Positions 41,252-49,478 are shown, counted from the stretch's first letter. The stretch: DNA of 64,000 nt from Candidimonas nitroreducens (GCF_002209565.1 NZ_NJIH01000004.1:372001-436000), one strand, 5' to 3'. Made by a program: numbers and translations. The notes: a model not told the origin generated them from the sequence alone.

Positions 41252-43219
41252 ATGATGGCAGGCTTATTTCAAGCTGGCGTGCTTCCGCAATATGCAGGAA
41301 CCGCCTACGGCCTGAGCCAGCAGCAAATGCTCGCCCAGGCCCTCATGCGCAACGCCATGCAGGGACAGCAGTTGCCGGCGACGGTGGGCTCTGGCGGCTC
41401 GCAGAATTATCAAGTGGCACCGCGCTATTCGCTGGGTGCCGGGCTCGCGCAATTGGGCCAGGGCGCGCTTGCCGGCTCGGCCATGAACAATGTGGCGCAG
41501 GGCATGAACAATCTGGGCGCGGCGCAGTGGCAGTACCTCACGGGCGCCAACCCCTACGGCGCCAGCATGGGGGGCTCATCCTCCCCTCTTCAGCAACCCC
41601 CAGCAGGTCAACCCGCAAGCGGGACTGCTGGGGGCGCAGGCGTATCCGGTGGCTCCGCAGGTCAATCCGCTGGCGCGGCCGCTGGGATGACGCCGCGGCC
41701 GTTTCTGGCTCCCGGTGGCGCAATGAACCCGGGCGGCATGCCTGTGAATCAAGCCGCCATGCAGTATTTGACGCTGGGCCCAGAGGAATACAGCAAAGAG
41801 TTCGTCGCGCCCTACTACCAGCCGACCGAAATCGCACGCAACATGCGCGCTGCGGGCATCGATCCTAATTCGGCGCTCGGACGCCAGATTATGCAGCAGC
41901 AGGTGGCCAAACAGAATTACATTGCGCCCACGTCGATCCGTGCCAATGGCGGCATGTACAACCCCGCGACCGGCGAAATCACCATGCTTCCCGCCGCGGC
42001 GCCCGCTGGATACCAGAGCGTTCGGGATCCACAAACCGGGCAATGGAGCTACCAGCCCGTGCAAGGTGGCGCTGCCGCCGTGGCTGGCGCGGAACAGGCC
42101 CACCAGACCGGCAAAACGTTGGGCTCCCCGACGGAGGTGTATTCGCCGAATGCGGACGGCCAGGGGCATCCCGGGATGGTGCGCGTACTCGGCTCGCAGG
42201 TGTATGGAGCGCTTGGCGCCCCGACCGCACCGGGAAATCCTACACTCCCCGCGCCGCTACGCAACAACAACCCCGGCGCGCTGATGCCGGGCGGCAAATT
42301 AGCACAGTACCCGACGATGGAAGCCGGCCTCGCAGCTTTGGATGGGAATCTACAGTCTTACGGCAAGCAGGGTGTCGACACGCTCTCGGGCATCATCAAA
42401 AAATGGGCGCCTCCGAACGAGAACAATACCCAGGCCTATATTCAGGACGTGAGCCAGCGCCTGGGGCTCTCACCGGCCCAGAAAATAGATCTTTCGAGTC
42501 CGGCGGTTCGTCAGGCGATCGCCACGGGCATCATGCTGCATGAAAATGGCGCGAACGGTGTGTTTGCGGCGCCGACAGCGCCCACAGCTTCTACCCCCAT
42601 GGCCGCACCGCCACTGGGCGCGACGCCAGCCGCCAATGCCGCGCAGAGCGCCGCACCCGAGTCGATGCAGAAAGACTATGAAGGCATGCTGGAAGATGGC
42701 CCACAGCAGCAACAAGCCATCGACGCGCTCAATACCATGATGCAGTTGGCCAAGCAGAAAGGGCCGCTCATGGTGGGGCCTATCGGGGCCTACGCTGGCA
42801 ATACGGGCCTGAGCACCAGCGCAGCCGAGTACGACAAACAACGCGCGAACGTCATTGCATTGCTCGGCAAGAGCCTGGGAAGTGGGGGCACAGACGCGGG
42901 CCGGGCCAACATCGCCGAGTCGATCCCGGACTACGGCAAGCCCCAGCACGCGATGATCGAGGGGATCCAGACCCAGATCAATCAGCTAACCGCCGGTCTT
43001 CTGCGGCGCCAAGTGCTCACGAACGCCTACAACGCAGGCAACTCGACCAACTACACCGCATTGGCCAACGGCTTTGACCAGAACATCAAGCCGTCGATGA
43101 TGCCCATCTTGAGGATGTCGGGTACGGCGCAGCGCACAGCCGTTCAGGCAGCCCTCAAGGCCAATCCCGCGCTGCGGTCGAGCTTCGAGTGGGCCTACAA
43201 CCACGGACTGCTGAAATGA
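41252..43219 (+). CDS. internal virion protein with muramidase-like domain
   Basis: A 655-residue ejection protein. The N-terminal half is Gln/Gly/Ala-rich (GAQPYGASMGGSS-like and PLQQPPAGQPASGTAGGAG). A central domain (about 330-440) contains PLRNNNPGALMPGGKLAQYP, then TMEAGLAALDGNLQSYGKQG, IIKKWAPPNENNTQAYIQDV and ATGIMLHENGAN. This matches phage virion peptidoglycan-degrading domains that puncture the wall on entry. The C-terminal quarter is helical. Similar virion muramidases occur in T7 and many podophages. Confidence 0.8.
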   Translation: MMAGLFQAGVLPQYAGTAYGLSQQQMLAQALMRNAMQGQQLPATVGSGGSQNYQVAPRYSLGAGLAQLGQGALAGSAMNNVAQGMNNLGAAQWQYLTGANPYGASMGGSSSPLQQPPAGQPASGTAGGAGVSGGSAGQSAGAAAGMTPRPFLAPGGAMNPGGMPVNQAAMQYLTLGPEEYSKEFVAPYYQPTEIARNMRAAGIDPNSALGRQIMQQQVAKQNYIAPTSIRANGGMYNPATGEITMLPAAAPAGYQSVRDPQTGQWSYQPVQGGAAAVAGAEQAHQTGKTLGSPTEVYSPNADGQGHPGMVRVLGSQVYGALGAPTAPGNPTLPAPLRNNNPGALMPGGKLAQYPTMEAGLAALDGNLQSYGKQGVDTLSGIIKKWAPPNENNTQAYIQDVSQRLGLSPAQKIDLSSPAVRQAIATGIMLHENGANGVFAAPTAPTASTPMAAPPLGATPAANAAQSAAPESMQKDYEGMLEDGPQQQQAIDALNTMMQLAKQKGPLMVGPIGAYAGNTGLSTSAAEYDKQRANVIALLGKSLGSGGTDAGRANIAESIPDYGKPQHAMIEGIQTQINQLTAGLLRRQVLTNAYNAGNSTNYTALANGFDQNIKPSMMPILRMSGTAQRTAVQAALKANPALRSSFEWAYNHGLLK

Positions 43220-44898
43220 GCGGATTCGACGACTACCTGAATACGGCGCCCGCAGCCACGGGCGCGCCCTCTTTCGATGCGTATCTGGGGGCGCCGGCTC
43301 AGGCTGCGGCTCCAGTGGGTGCGGCGCCTTCTGCGGGCGCACAACCCGGTTGGCTTGCTTCCTTGGCTGCTGGTCTAGGGCACGGCGTGGGTGAGGGAAT
43401 TCTTGGGCTCGGGCAAACCGCCGGGGACCTCTTTGGCAAGACAATAAGTCCCGAGGCCGGGCAACTTGTCATGGACACTACCAACACCGGACTCAAGAAT
43501 TTGAATTCTTGGTACTCGCCCTATCAAAGCGCAAACCCTACTGCCGCCGCAATCGGAAACGTTACAGGCCAAGTTGCCTCGACTGCCCCCCTTGCGTTGG
43601 CGGCTCCCGAAATGGGGGCTGCCTCCTTTCTGGGTCGAGCGGGAACGGGTGCGGCTTTGGGAATGGGGTCGGCGGCATTTTCTCCCGTAGATCCATTGCA
43701 ACCTGGACAAAATTTCACTGACCAGAAGTTGGGCCAGATCGGTACGGGCGCCGCAATTGGCGGCATTGCGGCTCCTCTTGCCGGCATGCTGGGAGATGTA
43801 ATTCAGGGCGCAGGAGGGCCAGCTCAGCGCGCACTCGCGCAAGCTGGCGTTCCCCTTACTCCAGGCCAGATTCTAGGAGGGAGACTTGCCACCATGGAAA
43901 GCAAGGCTACGAGTTTGCCTCTCATCGGCGACATGATTAAAGGGGCTCAGAATCGCTCTGTGCAGGGTTTTAACCGGGCAACCTATGATCAAGTCCTCGC
44001 CCCGCTGGGACGCACCTACAGCGGGCCGGTGGGTCAGGATGGCGTCAATGCCGTGCGCCAGACCATTGGGGATGCCTACAATTCGGCACTCTCAAATATG
44101 ACGTTTCGGGCGAATGATCCGCAATTTAAGACCGACATTCTCCAATTGGGACAAATGGCGGAAGGACTGGGAGCACCCCAGAAGCAAACCTTCTTGAACA
44201 CAGTGAAAACGCAGATATTCGGCAAACTCAGTCCTCAGGACACCATGGACGGCCCGCAACTACAGGGCGTTCAGTCCGAGCTCGGCAGGCTCGCACGTGG
44301 GTACCAAGGCGATCCCTCGTTCGATAATCGCCAGCTCGGCGCAGCGATTGGGGAAGTCAAGAATGCAATCGACCAATCGCTGCCACGCTACAACCCACCG
44401 GAAGCCGTCGAAAACCTCTCGAATGCGAATGCGGCTTGGTCCAATTTCACGCGCTTGCGCACAGCCGCCGGATCTCAGGGCGCCATGAATAATGGAGGGG
44501 TATTTACGCCGGCTCAACTGCAGAACGCCGTGCGTGCTGGCGACAGATCGGTGGGAAAAGGTGCTACAGCAGCCGGAACGGCTCCGATGCAGAATTGGTC
44601 GCAGACTGGCATGGAAGTGTTGGGGCGTGGATATCCCGATTCAGGGACGGCGGGGCGCCTAGGGACGGCTGGCGTGATCGGCGCCATAGCGGGACACCCC
44701 GAAATGTTGCTGAACCCAGCGACCTATTTGGCAGCAGCCCCCGCCATGGCTTATACCCCCTATGGACAGAAACTAGCCCAGGCGCTTCTTATGAACCGTC
44801 CCGCCAGTGCGCAGGCGTTGGGCGCCGCTGTCAATCGCTTCGCTCCCGCTGTTTCTGCCCTGGGCCTTCCTGCGTTCGCGGGCCTCCCGCAACAGTGA
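43216..44898 (+). CDS. internal virion/DNA ejection protein
   Basis: A 560-residue protein starting MSGFDDYLNTAPAATGAPSF. It is Gly/Ala-rich with predicted amphipathic helices and glycine-zipper membrane-like stretches (GRAGTGAALGMGSAAFSPVD). Third of three consecutive large ejection-type proteins, the number expected to build a trans-envelope conduit. The start overlaps the previous stop by 4 bp. No enzymatic motif is visible. Assigned by order, size and composition. Confidence 0.75.
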   Translation: MSGFDDYLNTAPAATGAPSFDAYLGAPAQAAAPVGAAPSAGAQPGWLASLAAGLGHGVGEGILGLGQTAGDLFGKTISPEAGQLVMDTTNTGLKNLNSWYSPYQSANPTAAAIGNVTGQVASTAPLALAAPEMGAASFLGRAGTGAALGMGSAAFSPVDPLQPGQNFTDQKLGQIGTGAAIGGIAAPLAGMLGDVIQGAGGPAQRALAQAGVPLTPGQILGGRLATMESKATSLPLIGDMIKGAQNRSVQGFNRATYDQVLAPLGRTYSGPVGQDGVNAVRQTIGDAYNSALSNMTFRANDPQFKTDILQLGQMAEGLGAPQKQTFLNTVKTQIFGKLSPQDTMDGPQLQGVQSELGRLARGYQGDPSFDNRQLGAAIGEVKNAIDQSLPRYNPPEAVENLSNANAAWSNFTRLRTAAGSQGAMNNGGVFTPAQLQNAVRAGDRSVGKGATAAGTAPMQNWSQTGMEVLGRGYPDSGTAGRLGTAGVIGAIAGHPEMLLNPATYLAAAPAMAYTPYGQKLAQALLMNRPASAQALGAAVNRFAPAVSALGLPAFAGLPQQ

Positions 44899-44966
44899 CC
44901 GAACGGTAGGAATAGATGCCACGATGGCCACTGCAATCATTCGTTGAATATCCATTGAATCTCTCC

Positions 44967-44993
44967 AACGGCTGCCATGTGTGGCCGTTTTCA
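44967..44993 (+). terminator. weak terminator-like hairpin before the fibre gene
   Basis: AACGGC (44,967-44,972) pairs with GCCGTT (44,984-44,989), followed by TTTCATT. It lies in the 112-bp gap between the ejection protein and fibre genes. Confidence 0.45.
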
Positions 44994-45010
44994 TTGTAGG
45001 AGACTGAAAA

Positions 45011-46252
45011 ATGCCTCGCAACGGCTCCGGACAATATTCTTTGCCTGCTGGCAATCCAGTGGTGACCAATACGGTCATTTCATCCTCAGGATGGGCCAAC
45101 CCGACGCTTTCTGATTTGGCGGCTGCCATTACCGATTCTATCGCAGCAGACGGCCAGACGGTACCCTCGGCCAACTTGCCCATGGGAAACTACCGGCACA
45201 CGCAAGTTGCCAACGCGCAAGCGCGTGACGACTATGCGGCCGCCGGCCAGGTGCAGGACGGCGCATTCACGACACTGGCGAACGTTGCCGGAAGCGCTGA
45301 TGCGATTACCGCGACCGTCGGGCCCCCTATCACCAGTTACGCTACCGGCGCGAAATTTACCTTCACAGCTGCAGCAGCCAATACCACGACGACGCCCACG
45401 CTCTCCATCGATGGATTGCCGGCCGAAACCTTGGTGCACGCGGATGGATCTGCGTTGGCAGCGGGAGACATCCTCGCTGACGCCACGGTGGAGGTTTATT
45501 TCGACGGCACGAACTTTCGCATACTCGGCATGTATTCGCAGAGTGCCGAATTTGATCGGATAGTGGCGCCGGGTGGTACCGTCACTGGCGACATTTCGAT
45601 GAGTGGAAATCTCACGATATCGGGAAGCGGCTCATTGACTGACCCCAATGCGCAGTGGCTCGGCAAAGCTGTTGGCGAAGTTTTCCCGCTGATGACCTAT
45701 CTTACTGGCGTCACGGAACCTCCCACGACTAGCAGTCTATTTCGATTCATCAAGCTCACCGCCAGCGACAGCTACAACGCCGGCGTATTGACCAGCGAGA
45801 GCGTCAGTGGCAGCGACCCGACCATTACGGCAACGGCGGTTGTTTCACTTACCGGCAGTCCATTGAACGGCAGAACGGTGCATTTACTGAACACTGAACG
45901 GTATTTTCTGCGTCCAGGAACATCGGGGGTCGGGGAGAACAGCGCGAACCTATCTCACTCCCACACTGGCGGCGCCGTTTCGGCAGGAAACCACGCGCAC
46001 ACAGGAACGACGGATTCTGCGGGCAATCACAGCCATACAATCCCCAACACCAACATCGGCCAAGCGGGGGGCGGCTCGCTCATTCTTGGCAGCACGGACG
46101 TTAGTTATACAGGCAATGCGGGCGCGCACACGCACACGTTTACGACGGGCGCAGCCGGCACTCACACTCATGACATCACCATCACCAGCTCGGGCGGCTC
46201 AGAATCTCGGCCTCGCTATATCGGCGCAACTTACTACATGAGGATCTTATGA
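45011..46252 (+). CDS. tail fibre / receptor-binding protein
   Basis: A 413-residue fibre. The N-terminus MPRNGSGQYSLPAGNPVVTN, then SGWANPTLSDLAAAITDSI, is the virion-attachment module of Bordetella/Burkholderia phage fibres. The middle is a repetitive beta domain (TFTAAAANTTTTPTLSIDGL; GTVTGDISMSGNLTISGSG). The C-terminus is a His-rich tip (LSHSHTGGAVSAGNHAHTG) ending PRYIGATYYMRIL; the histidines probably bind iron along the trimer axis. It overlaps the next gene by 4 bp. Not an Mtd-type diversified protein. Confidence 0.86.
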   Translation: MPRNGSGQYSLPAGNPVVTNTVISSSGWANPTLSDLAAAITDSIAADGQTVPSANLPMGNYRHTQVANAQARDDYAAAGQVQDGAFTTLANVAGSADAITATVGPPITSYATGAKFTFTAAAANTTTTPTLSIDGLPAETLVHADGSALAAGDILADATVEVYFDGTNFRILGMYSQSAEFDRIVAPGGTVTGDISMSGNLTISGSGSLTDPNAQWLGKAVGEVFPLMTYLTGVTEPPTTSSLFRFIKLTASDSYNAGVLTSESVSGSDPTITATAVVSLTGSPLNGRTVHLLNTERYFLRPGTSGVGENSANLSHSHTGGAVSAGNHAHTGTTDSAGNHSHTIPNTNIGQAGGGSLILGSTDVSYTGNAGAHTHTFTTGAAGTHTHDITITSSGGSESRPRYIGATYYMRIL

Positions 46253-46656
46253 CCTATTACGCATCCGCTGGTGCCATCAGCACCGATCCCCTCGAGGGTG
46301 GCATCGAAATCAGCGAAGACCAGTATCGCCAAGCACTGGCCGCGATGATGGACGGGAAAGCCGTGGCCATCGATGGCGGCTTTCATCTGGTCGAGCCGCC
46401 CGCGCCAGCGCCCACACCGGCGCCTCAGCCGTCCACGGTCATGTCCACGCTGGACTATTTCAACCGCTTTACGGACGCCGAGTACGCGGCAGTCAAAAGC
46501 GGCCCGATGGCGATTCAGCGTGGCTTGGACATGCTGATTGCGGCGCAGTACATCGATGTGACTGACCCCAGGGTGACCCAGTACCTTGATGCGCTGGTGA
46601 CTGCGGGCATCATCAACGAAGCGCGCAAGACCGAGCTGCTCGCGCCGCCGGCGTGA
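46249..46656 (+). CDS. tail fibre assembly-like protein
   Basis: A 135-residue protein, MTYYASAGAISTDPLEGGIE. The N-terminal FYD-type opening and ISEDQYRQALAAMMDGKAVA resemble fibre-assembly chaperones or fibre-base proteins. The C-terminal half (STVMSTLDYFNRFTDAEYAA) matches a short module found at the end of phage fibre operons. It overlaps the fibre gene, so they are coupled. A terminator follows. Confidence 0.75.
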   Translation: MTYYASAGAISTDPLEGGIEISEDQYRQALAAMMDGKAVAIDGGFHLVEPPAPAPTPAPQPSTVMSTLDYFNRFTDAEYAAVKSGPMAIQRGLDMLIAAQYIDVTDPRVTQYLDALVTAGIINEARKTELLAPPA

Positions 46657-46679
46657 CGTTACCCGACCGAACCTGACAG

Positions 46680-46700
46680 CCGCCCTCGAGGCGGTTTTTT
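46680..46700 (+). terminator. intrinsic terminator after fibre genes
   Basis: CCGCC (46,680-46,684) pairs with GGCGG (46,690-46,694) around CTCGA, followed by six T residues. It has the same stem arms as the terminator at 33,360, separating virion from lysis genes. Confidence 0.7.
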
Positions 46701-46715
46701 ATTAAGGAACCCGCA

Positions 46716-46955
46716 ATGAAACTGGACGCGGCAATACTGGATGCCACGGTAACCACGATAGCGAGCCGCACGACTTATGGCGGGGCGGGCGCATCAGCTG
46801 TCGGCTGGGCGGCGAATATCGACTGGCTGACCGTTGTCGGCGTGGCCGTGGCGGTGATCGGCTTGGCCGTGAACGTGTATTTCCAGATCCGACGCGACCG
46901 GCGCGAGTCCGTACTGAATCAGGCGCGCATCGCGGCGCTGCGGGAAAAGCAATGA
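46716..46955 (+). CDS. holin-like membrane protein
   Basis: A 79-residue protein with one strong transmembrane helix (WLTVVGVAVAVIGLAVNVYF, about 37-56) and a possible weak N-terminal helix. A basic C-terminal tail (QIRRDRRESVLNQARIAALR) follows. It directly precedes the endolysin with 4-bp overlap, exactly where a holin or pinholin belongs. It would time lysis by depolarising the membrane and releasing the SAR endolysin. Assigned by position and topology. Confidence 0.8.
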   Translation: MKLDAAILDATVTTIASRTTYGGAGASAVGWAANIDWLTVVGVAVAVIGLAVNVYFQIRRDRRESVLNQARIAALREKQ

Positions 46956-47440
46956 TCCCGGCCAGTCTGAAGGCGACTCTCCTGCGCCTGATCGCTACAG
47001 GAGCGCCTGCCGTTCTCATTGCGGCGGCGCTGATTGGACATTCCGAGGGCACGCGCTACACGCCCTACCGGGATGTGGGCGGGGTGCTCACGGTCTGCGA
47101 GGGACACACAGGGCCTGATGTGATCGAGGGCAAGACCTACACGCCGGGCGAGTGCGCAACCCTCAGGAACCGCGATATCGCCGCCGCGGAAGCGGCCGTG
47201 GATCGCCTTGTGAAGGTGCCCATCAGCACGACCGAGCGCGCGGCGCTCATCGACTTTGCGTACAACGCGGGCGCGGGCAACCTTGCACGCTCTACGCTGC
47301 TGCGCAAACTGAACGCAGGAGACCATGCCGGGGCCTGCGCCGAGTATCGACGCTGGGTGAATGCCGGCGGCCAGGTGCGCGCCGGGCTCGTCAACCGCAG
47401 GGAGGCCGAGACATGGCTCTGCTCAATAAATACACCATAG
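46952..47440 (+). CDS. SAR-type endolysin, lysozyme family GH24
   Basis: A 162-residue muramidase. The catalytic triad Glu32, Asp41 and Thr47 (HSEGTRYTPYRDVGGVLTVC) has canonical spacing. AALIDFAYNAGAGNLARST is the conserved GH24 core. The N-terminal weakly hydrophobic segment (residues 13-29, Ala/Gly-rich) looks like a signal-arrest-release anchor that is exported by Sec and released on depolarisation. It overlaps the holin-like gene and the Rz gene (28 bp). Confidence 0.92.
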   Translation: MIPASLKATLLRLIATGAPAVLIAAALIGHSEGTRYTPYRDVGGVLTVCEGHTGPDVIEGKTYTPGECATLRNRDIAAAEAAVDRLVKVPISTTERAALIDFAYNAGAGNLARSTLLRKLNAGDHAGACAEYRRWVNAGGQVRAGLVNRREAETWLCSINTP

Positions 47441-47757
47441 CCACGGCCGCGCTGCTACTCGCCCTGGCCGCCCTATGGGGCTACGGACGCTACCGATACC
47501 ACGAGGGCGTCACCGACACTCAGACCGCCGCCAAGATCGCCGCAGCGGCCCAATATGCCCAGGACGTGGCTCGCATCAATGCGCAGGCCGCAACCCTGCA
47601 AGCCAAGCTCACGGAGTTGGAAAATGCTTCCCCCAAGATCGTCACACAATACCGGGATCGGGTTATCAAGGTTCCTCTGCCTGCTGATTGCCGCATTGAT
47701 CCTGACCGGCTGCACAACCTGCAGGCTGCCGTCCAAGCCGCCAACGCTGCCCGCTGA
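47413..47757 (+). CDS. Rz: i-spanin Rz-like protein
   Basis: A 114-residue inner-membrane spanin. A transmembrane helix near the N-terminus (IATAALLLALAALWGYGRY) is followed by a periplasmic coiled coil (AAKIAAAAQYAQDVARINAQ; LQAKLTELENASPKIVTQY). It joins with Rz1 to fuse inner and outer membranes at the end of lysis. The ATG at 47,413 has a GGGAGG ribosome site inside the endolysin 3' end. Rz1 starts within it in another frame. Confidence 0.88.
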   Translation: MALLNKYTIATAALLLALAALWGYGRYRYHEGVTDTQTAAKIAAAAQYAQDVARINAQAATLQAKLTELENASPKIVTQYRDRVIKVPLPADCRIDPDRLHNLQAAVQAANAAR

Positions 47758-47899
47758 TCTGGCCGCGCCGTGTCCGCGGGTGCCCGGGTTCGATTCCGAG
47801 TCGTGGGATGATCTCGGGCTTGCATATATTGGACTGACGACGCAGTATGCGCAGTGCGCCGCGCGGCATGATGCTGTAGTGGGGGCTTGGCCGAAGTGA
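47624..47899 (+). CDS. Rz1: o-spanin Rz1-like lipoprotein, nested in Rz
   Basis: A 91-residue frame embedded out of phase in the Rz gene and running 142 bases past it. The signal peptide SRFLCLLIAALILTGC ends in a lipobox; the mature part starts CTTCRLPSKPPTLPADLAAP, Pro-rich like Rz1. The extra C-terminal part (DDLGLAYIGLTTQYAQC) is longer than lambda Rz1. It is an outer-membrane lipoprotein partner of Rz. The start ATG at 47,624 has a GGAG site upstream. Confidence 0.85.
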   Translation: MLPPRSSHNTGIGLSRFLCLLIAALILTGCTTCRLPSKPPTLPADLAAPCPRVPGFDSESWDDLGLAYIGLTTQYAQCAARHDAVVGAWPK

Positions 47900-47980
47900 G
47901 GCTATACTGGACGCTCATCGGCCGCACGTCGTTCGCAAGCATTACGCAAATGGTGCCAAAACCCGCATGGATTCAAGCAA

Positions 47981-48004
47981 TTCGATTCCGGCCCCGGGCA
48001 CCAA
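47981..48004 (+). repeat. attR core
   Basis: A 24-bp exact copy of the tRNA-Leu 3' end (9,036-9,059), 82 bp after the Rz1 stop. The remaining tRNA body is absent here, so it is an attachment remnant, not a tRNA gene. Confidence 0.93.
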
Positions 48005-48178
48005 CGACTTGTCCCATACAGGTTCAAGTTGCACCAAACTCTCAAGAAAATCATGTGGCTAGAATAGAAACTTAGCCCATGAGGTTCCATCAAGTTTCAG
48101 TAAATCCCGACGTTGCGTGCCCCCCCAAGGTGTACCTAGACTGGTCGTACCCAGTTTTCTTTTTGCAGGGGTACACCT

Positions 48179-48727
48179 ATGGGATTCCCGACTGACCTGA
48201 AGATCCGCACCCTCTCGTCCGACGCCAAAGAGCAGTTGCTGAATGACGGCGATGGCCTCTACCTGCGCGTGCGCGCATCCAGTAAAAGTTGGCTCTACCG
48301 CTACAAGTCCGGTGAGAAGCAGATCAAGATCGGCCTGGGTGCCTATCCCACCGTCACCCTCGCGATGGCGCGCGCACTCACCAAAGAGGCAAACGCGCTA
48401 CGCGCTCAAAGCATCCACCCACAGGACGCTCGGTGAGAACAGCAAGAGCAAGCCAAGATCGCCAAGATGAATACTTTCGAGCTGATGGCGCGCGCCTGGC
48501 TCGAAAGTGCAAGTAAAGATCGCGTCTGGTCTGCCGGCTACAAAAGCAAGGTGACTCGCCACCTGGCGCACGTATCGAAGGAAGAGCTGGGCGCCAGCTA
48601 CGACCGCGCCACATTCCTGGCTCAGAGCAAGATGATGGTGCAGCAGTGGACGGATTTTCTGGATGAGCTGGAAGCCGGCAAGATGCCCAAGCTTGCGGAA
48701 AACGTCCTTTGGCTCAAGCAGGCGTAG
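48179..48727 (+). pseudogene. decayed DUF4102-type integrase of an older element
   Basis: The 5' part (48,179-48,436) encodes the arm-binding DUF4102 domain (MGFPTDLKIRTLSSDAKEQL; NDGDGLYLRVRASSKSWLYR; IKIGLGAYPTVTLAMARAL) and then hits a stop. The second frame (48,467-48,727) encodes a core-binding start (MARAWLESASKDRVWSAGYK) joined directly to a C-terminus (HVSKEELGASYDRATFLAQS; MMVQQWTDFLDELEAGKMPK). The catalytic R...HxxR...Y domain is therefore missing. A GGTGTACC...GGGTACACC dyad precedes the start, as for related integrases. It marks an earlier integration at the same tRNA-Leu. Confidence 0.85.
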
Positions 48728-48781
48728 AACTGCCTTGGGTTGCAATCCGTAGCCTCATCATCCCAGAAATGGTATATTTAC

Positions 48782-49150
48782 ATGAAGCCTTCCACCACAA
48801 AGCCGCTCTTCTGGCTTGGCAGCAGCAAGAAAGACCTGCTGGCCCTTCCCGTCGCTGTACGAAAGTTTTTCGGTCATGCACTTGATTTCGCCCAGCGTGG
48901 CGAACAGCACGAAGCGGCGAAAGTGCTAAAGGGCTTTGGCAGTGCCGGCGTACTGGAAATTGTTGAAGACGACACCGGCGGCACTTACCGAACCGTCTAC
49001 ACCGTGCGCTTCGCTGAAGCCGTCTTTGTGCTGCATGTCTTCCAGAAGAAAAGTAAGCAGGGGATTGAAACCCCTAAGCGGGACATGGACATCATCCATC
49101 AGCGTCTGAAGGCGGCTGCAATCGTTGCGCAGGAGTTGAGAAATGAATAA
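48782..49150 (+). CDS. higB: HigB-like (RelE/Gp49 family) toxin
   Basis: A 122-residue protein of the phage-derived Gp49/HigB toxin family. Evidence: PLFWLGSSKKDLLALPVAVR, FFGHALDFAQRGEQHEAAKV and a C-terminal RTVYTVRFAEAVFVLHVFQK with the conserved KKSKQGIETPKRDMDII tail. These toxins are ribosome-dependent mRNA endonucleases. It overlaps the antitoxin gene by 8 bp, with toxin first, the HigBA order. Probably part of the older element rather than the intact prophage, since it lies outside attR. Confidence 0.9.
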   Translation: MKPSTTKPLFWLGSSKKDLLALPVAVRKFFGHALDFAQRGEQHEAAKVLKGFGSAGVLEIVEDDTGGTYRTVYTVRFAEAVFVLHVFQKKSKQGIETPKRDMDIIHQRLKAAAIVAQELRNE

Positions 49151-49478
49151 ACGCATCGTTGCGGGTATAGAAGTCGAAGCCAGCACAGGTAATGTGTTTG
49201 CCGACCTGGGCCTGCCCGACGCCGAAAAGCTGCAGATCAAATCAGGGCTGACCGTCGAGATTGCCAAGGCCATTCGTGAACGAGGACTCACCCAGGCCGA
49301 AGCCGCACAACGTATGGGCCTTACCCAGCCCAAGGTGTCGAGTCTGCTGCGTGGCGAATTCTCGAACTTTTCCGAGCGCAAACTCATGGACTGCCTGAAT
49401 CGGCTGGGTTATGACATAGAAATCCGCGTGCGGAAAACGCCGGAACCGGTCGGCCACCTGGTGCTGACTCACGCTTGA
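49143..49478 (+). CDS. higA: HigA-like XRE-family antitoxin
   Basis: A 111-residue antitoxin and autorepressor. It has a helix-turn-helix of the XRE type (GLTQAEAAQRMGLTQPKVSS then LLRGEFSNFSERKLMDCLNR) and DIEIRVRKTPEPVGHL at the end, the usual signature of HigA partners of Gp49-type toxins. It neutralises the toxin by direct binding and represses the operon. Overlap with the toxin gene couples their translation. Confidence 0.9.
   Translation: MNKRIVAGIEVEASTGNVFADLGLPDAEKLQIKSGLTVEIAKAIRERGLTQAEAAQRMGLTQPKVSSLLRGEFSNFSERKLMDCLNRLGYDIEIRVRKTPEPVGHLVLTHA

Larger units (their letters stand above)
9036..48004. mobile_element. complete lambdoid-type prophage with podophage-like structural genes
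   Basis: The element spans 38,969 bp between two exact 24-bp copies of the tRNA-Leu 3' end. The integrase is beside attL and lysis genes are beside attR. The layout is integrase, leftward early operon, immunity region, rightward early and replication genes, Q-like antiterminator, terminase, head, portal, tail/ejection proteins, fibre and lysis. The portal of about 760 residues, 328-residue coat protein, FmdB-like zinc ribbon and large internal virion proteins suggest a short-tailed phage. The closest recalled types are the Bordetella BPP-1 and Burkholderia BcepC6B groups, an inference not checked by search. No tape-measure or sheath gene is present, which fits a podovirus. Confidence 0.93.

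Noticed and set aside
44773-45183. Minus-strand frame across the gap before the fibre gene
   Set aside because: It overlaps the ends of two well-supported genes and the inner part has no ribosome site. A short hydrophobic stretch alone is not enough.
45011-47440. Diversity-generating retroelement as in the related phage BPP-1
   Set aside because: No reverse transcriptase frame with a YxDD motif, no template/variable repeat pair and no Mtd-like fibre end. The fibre ends in a His-rich tip instead.
47981-48004. Second tRNA-Leu
   Set aside because: Only the 3' 24 bp are present; no anticodon arm or 5' acceptor strand precedes it.
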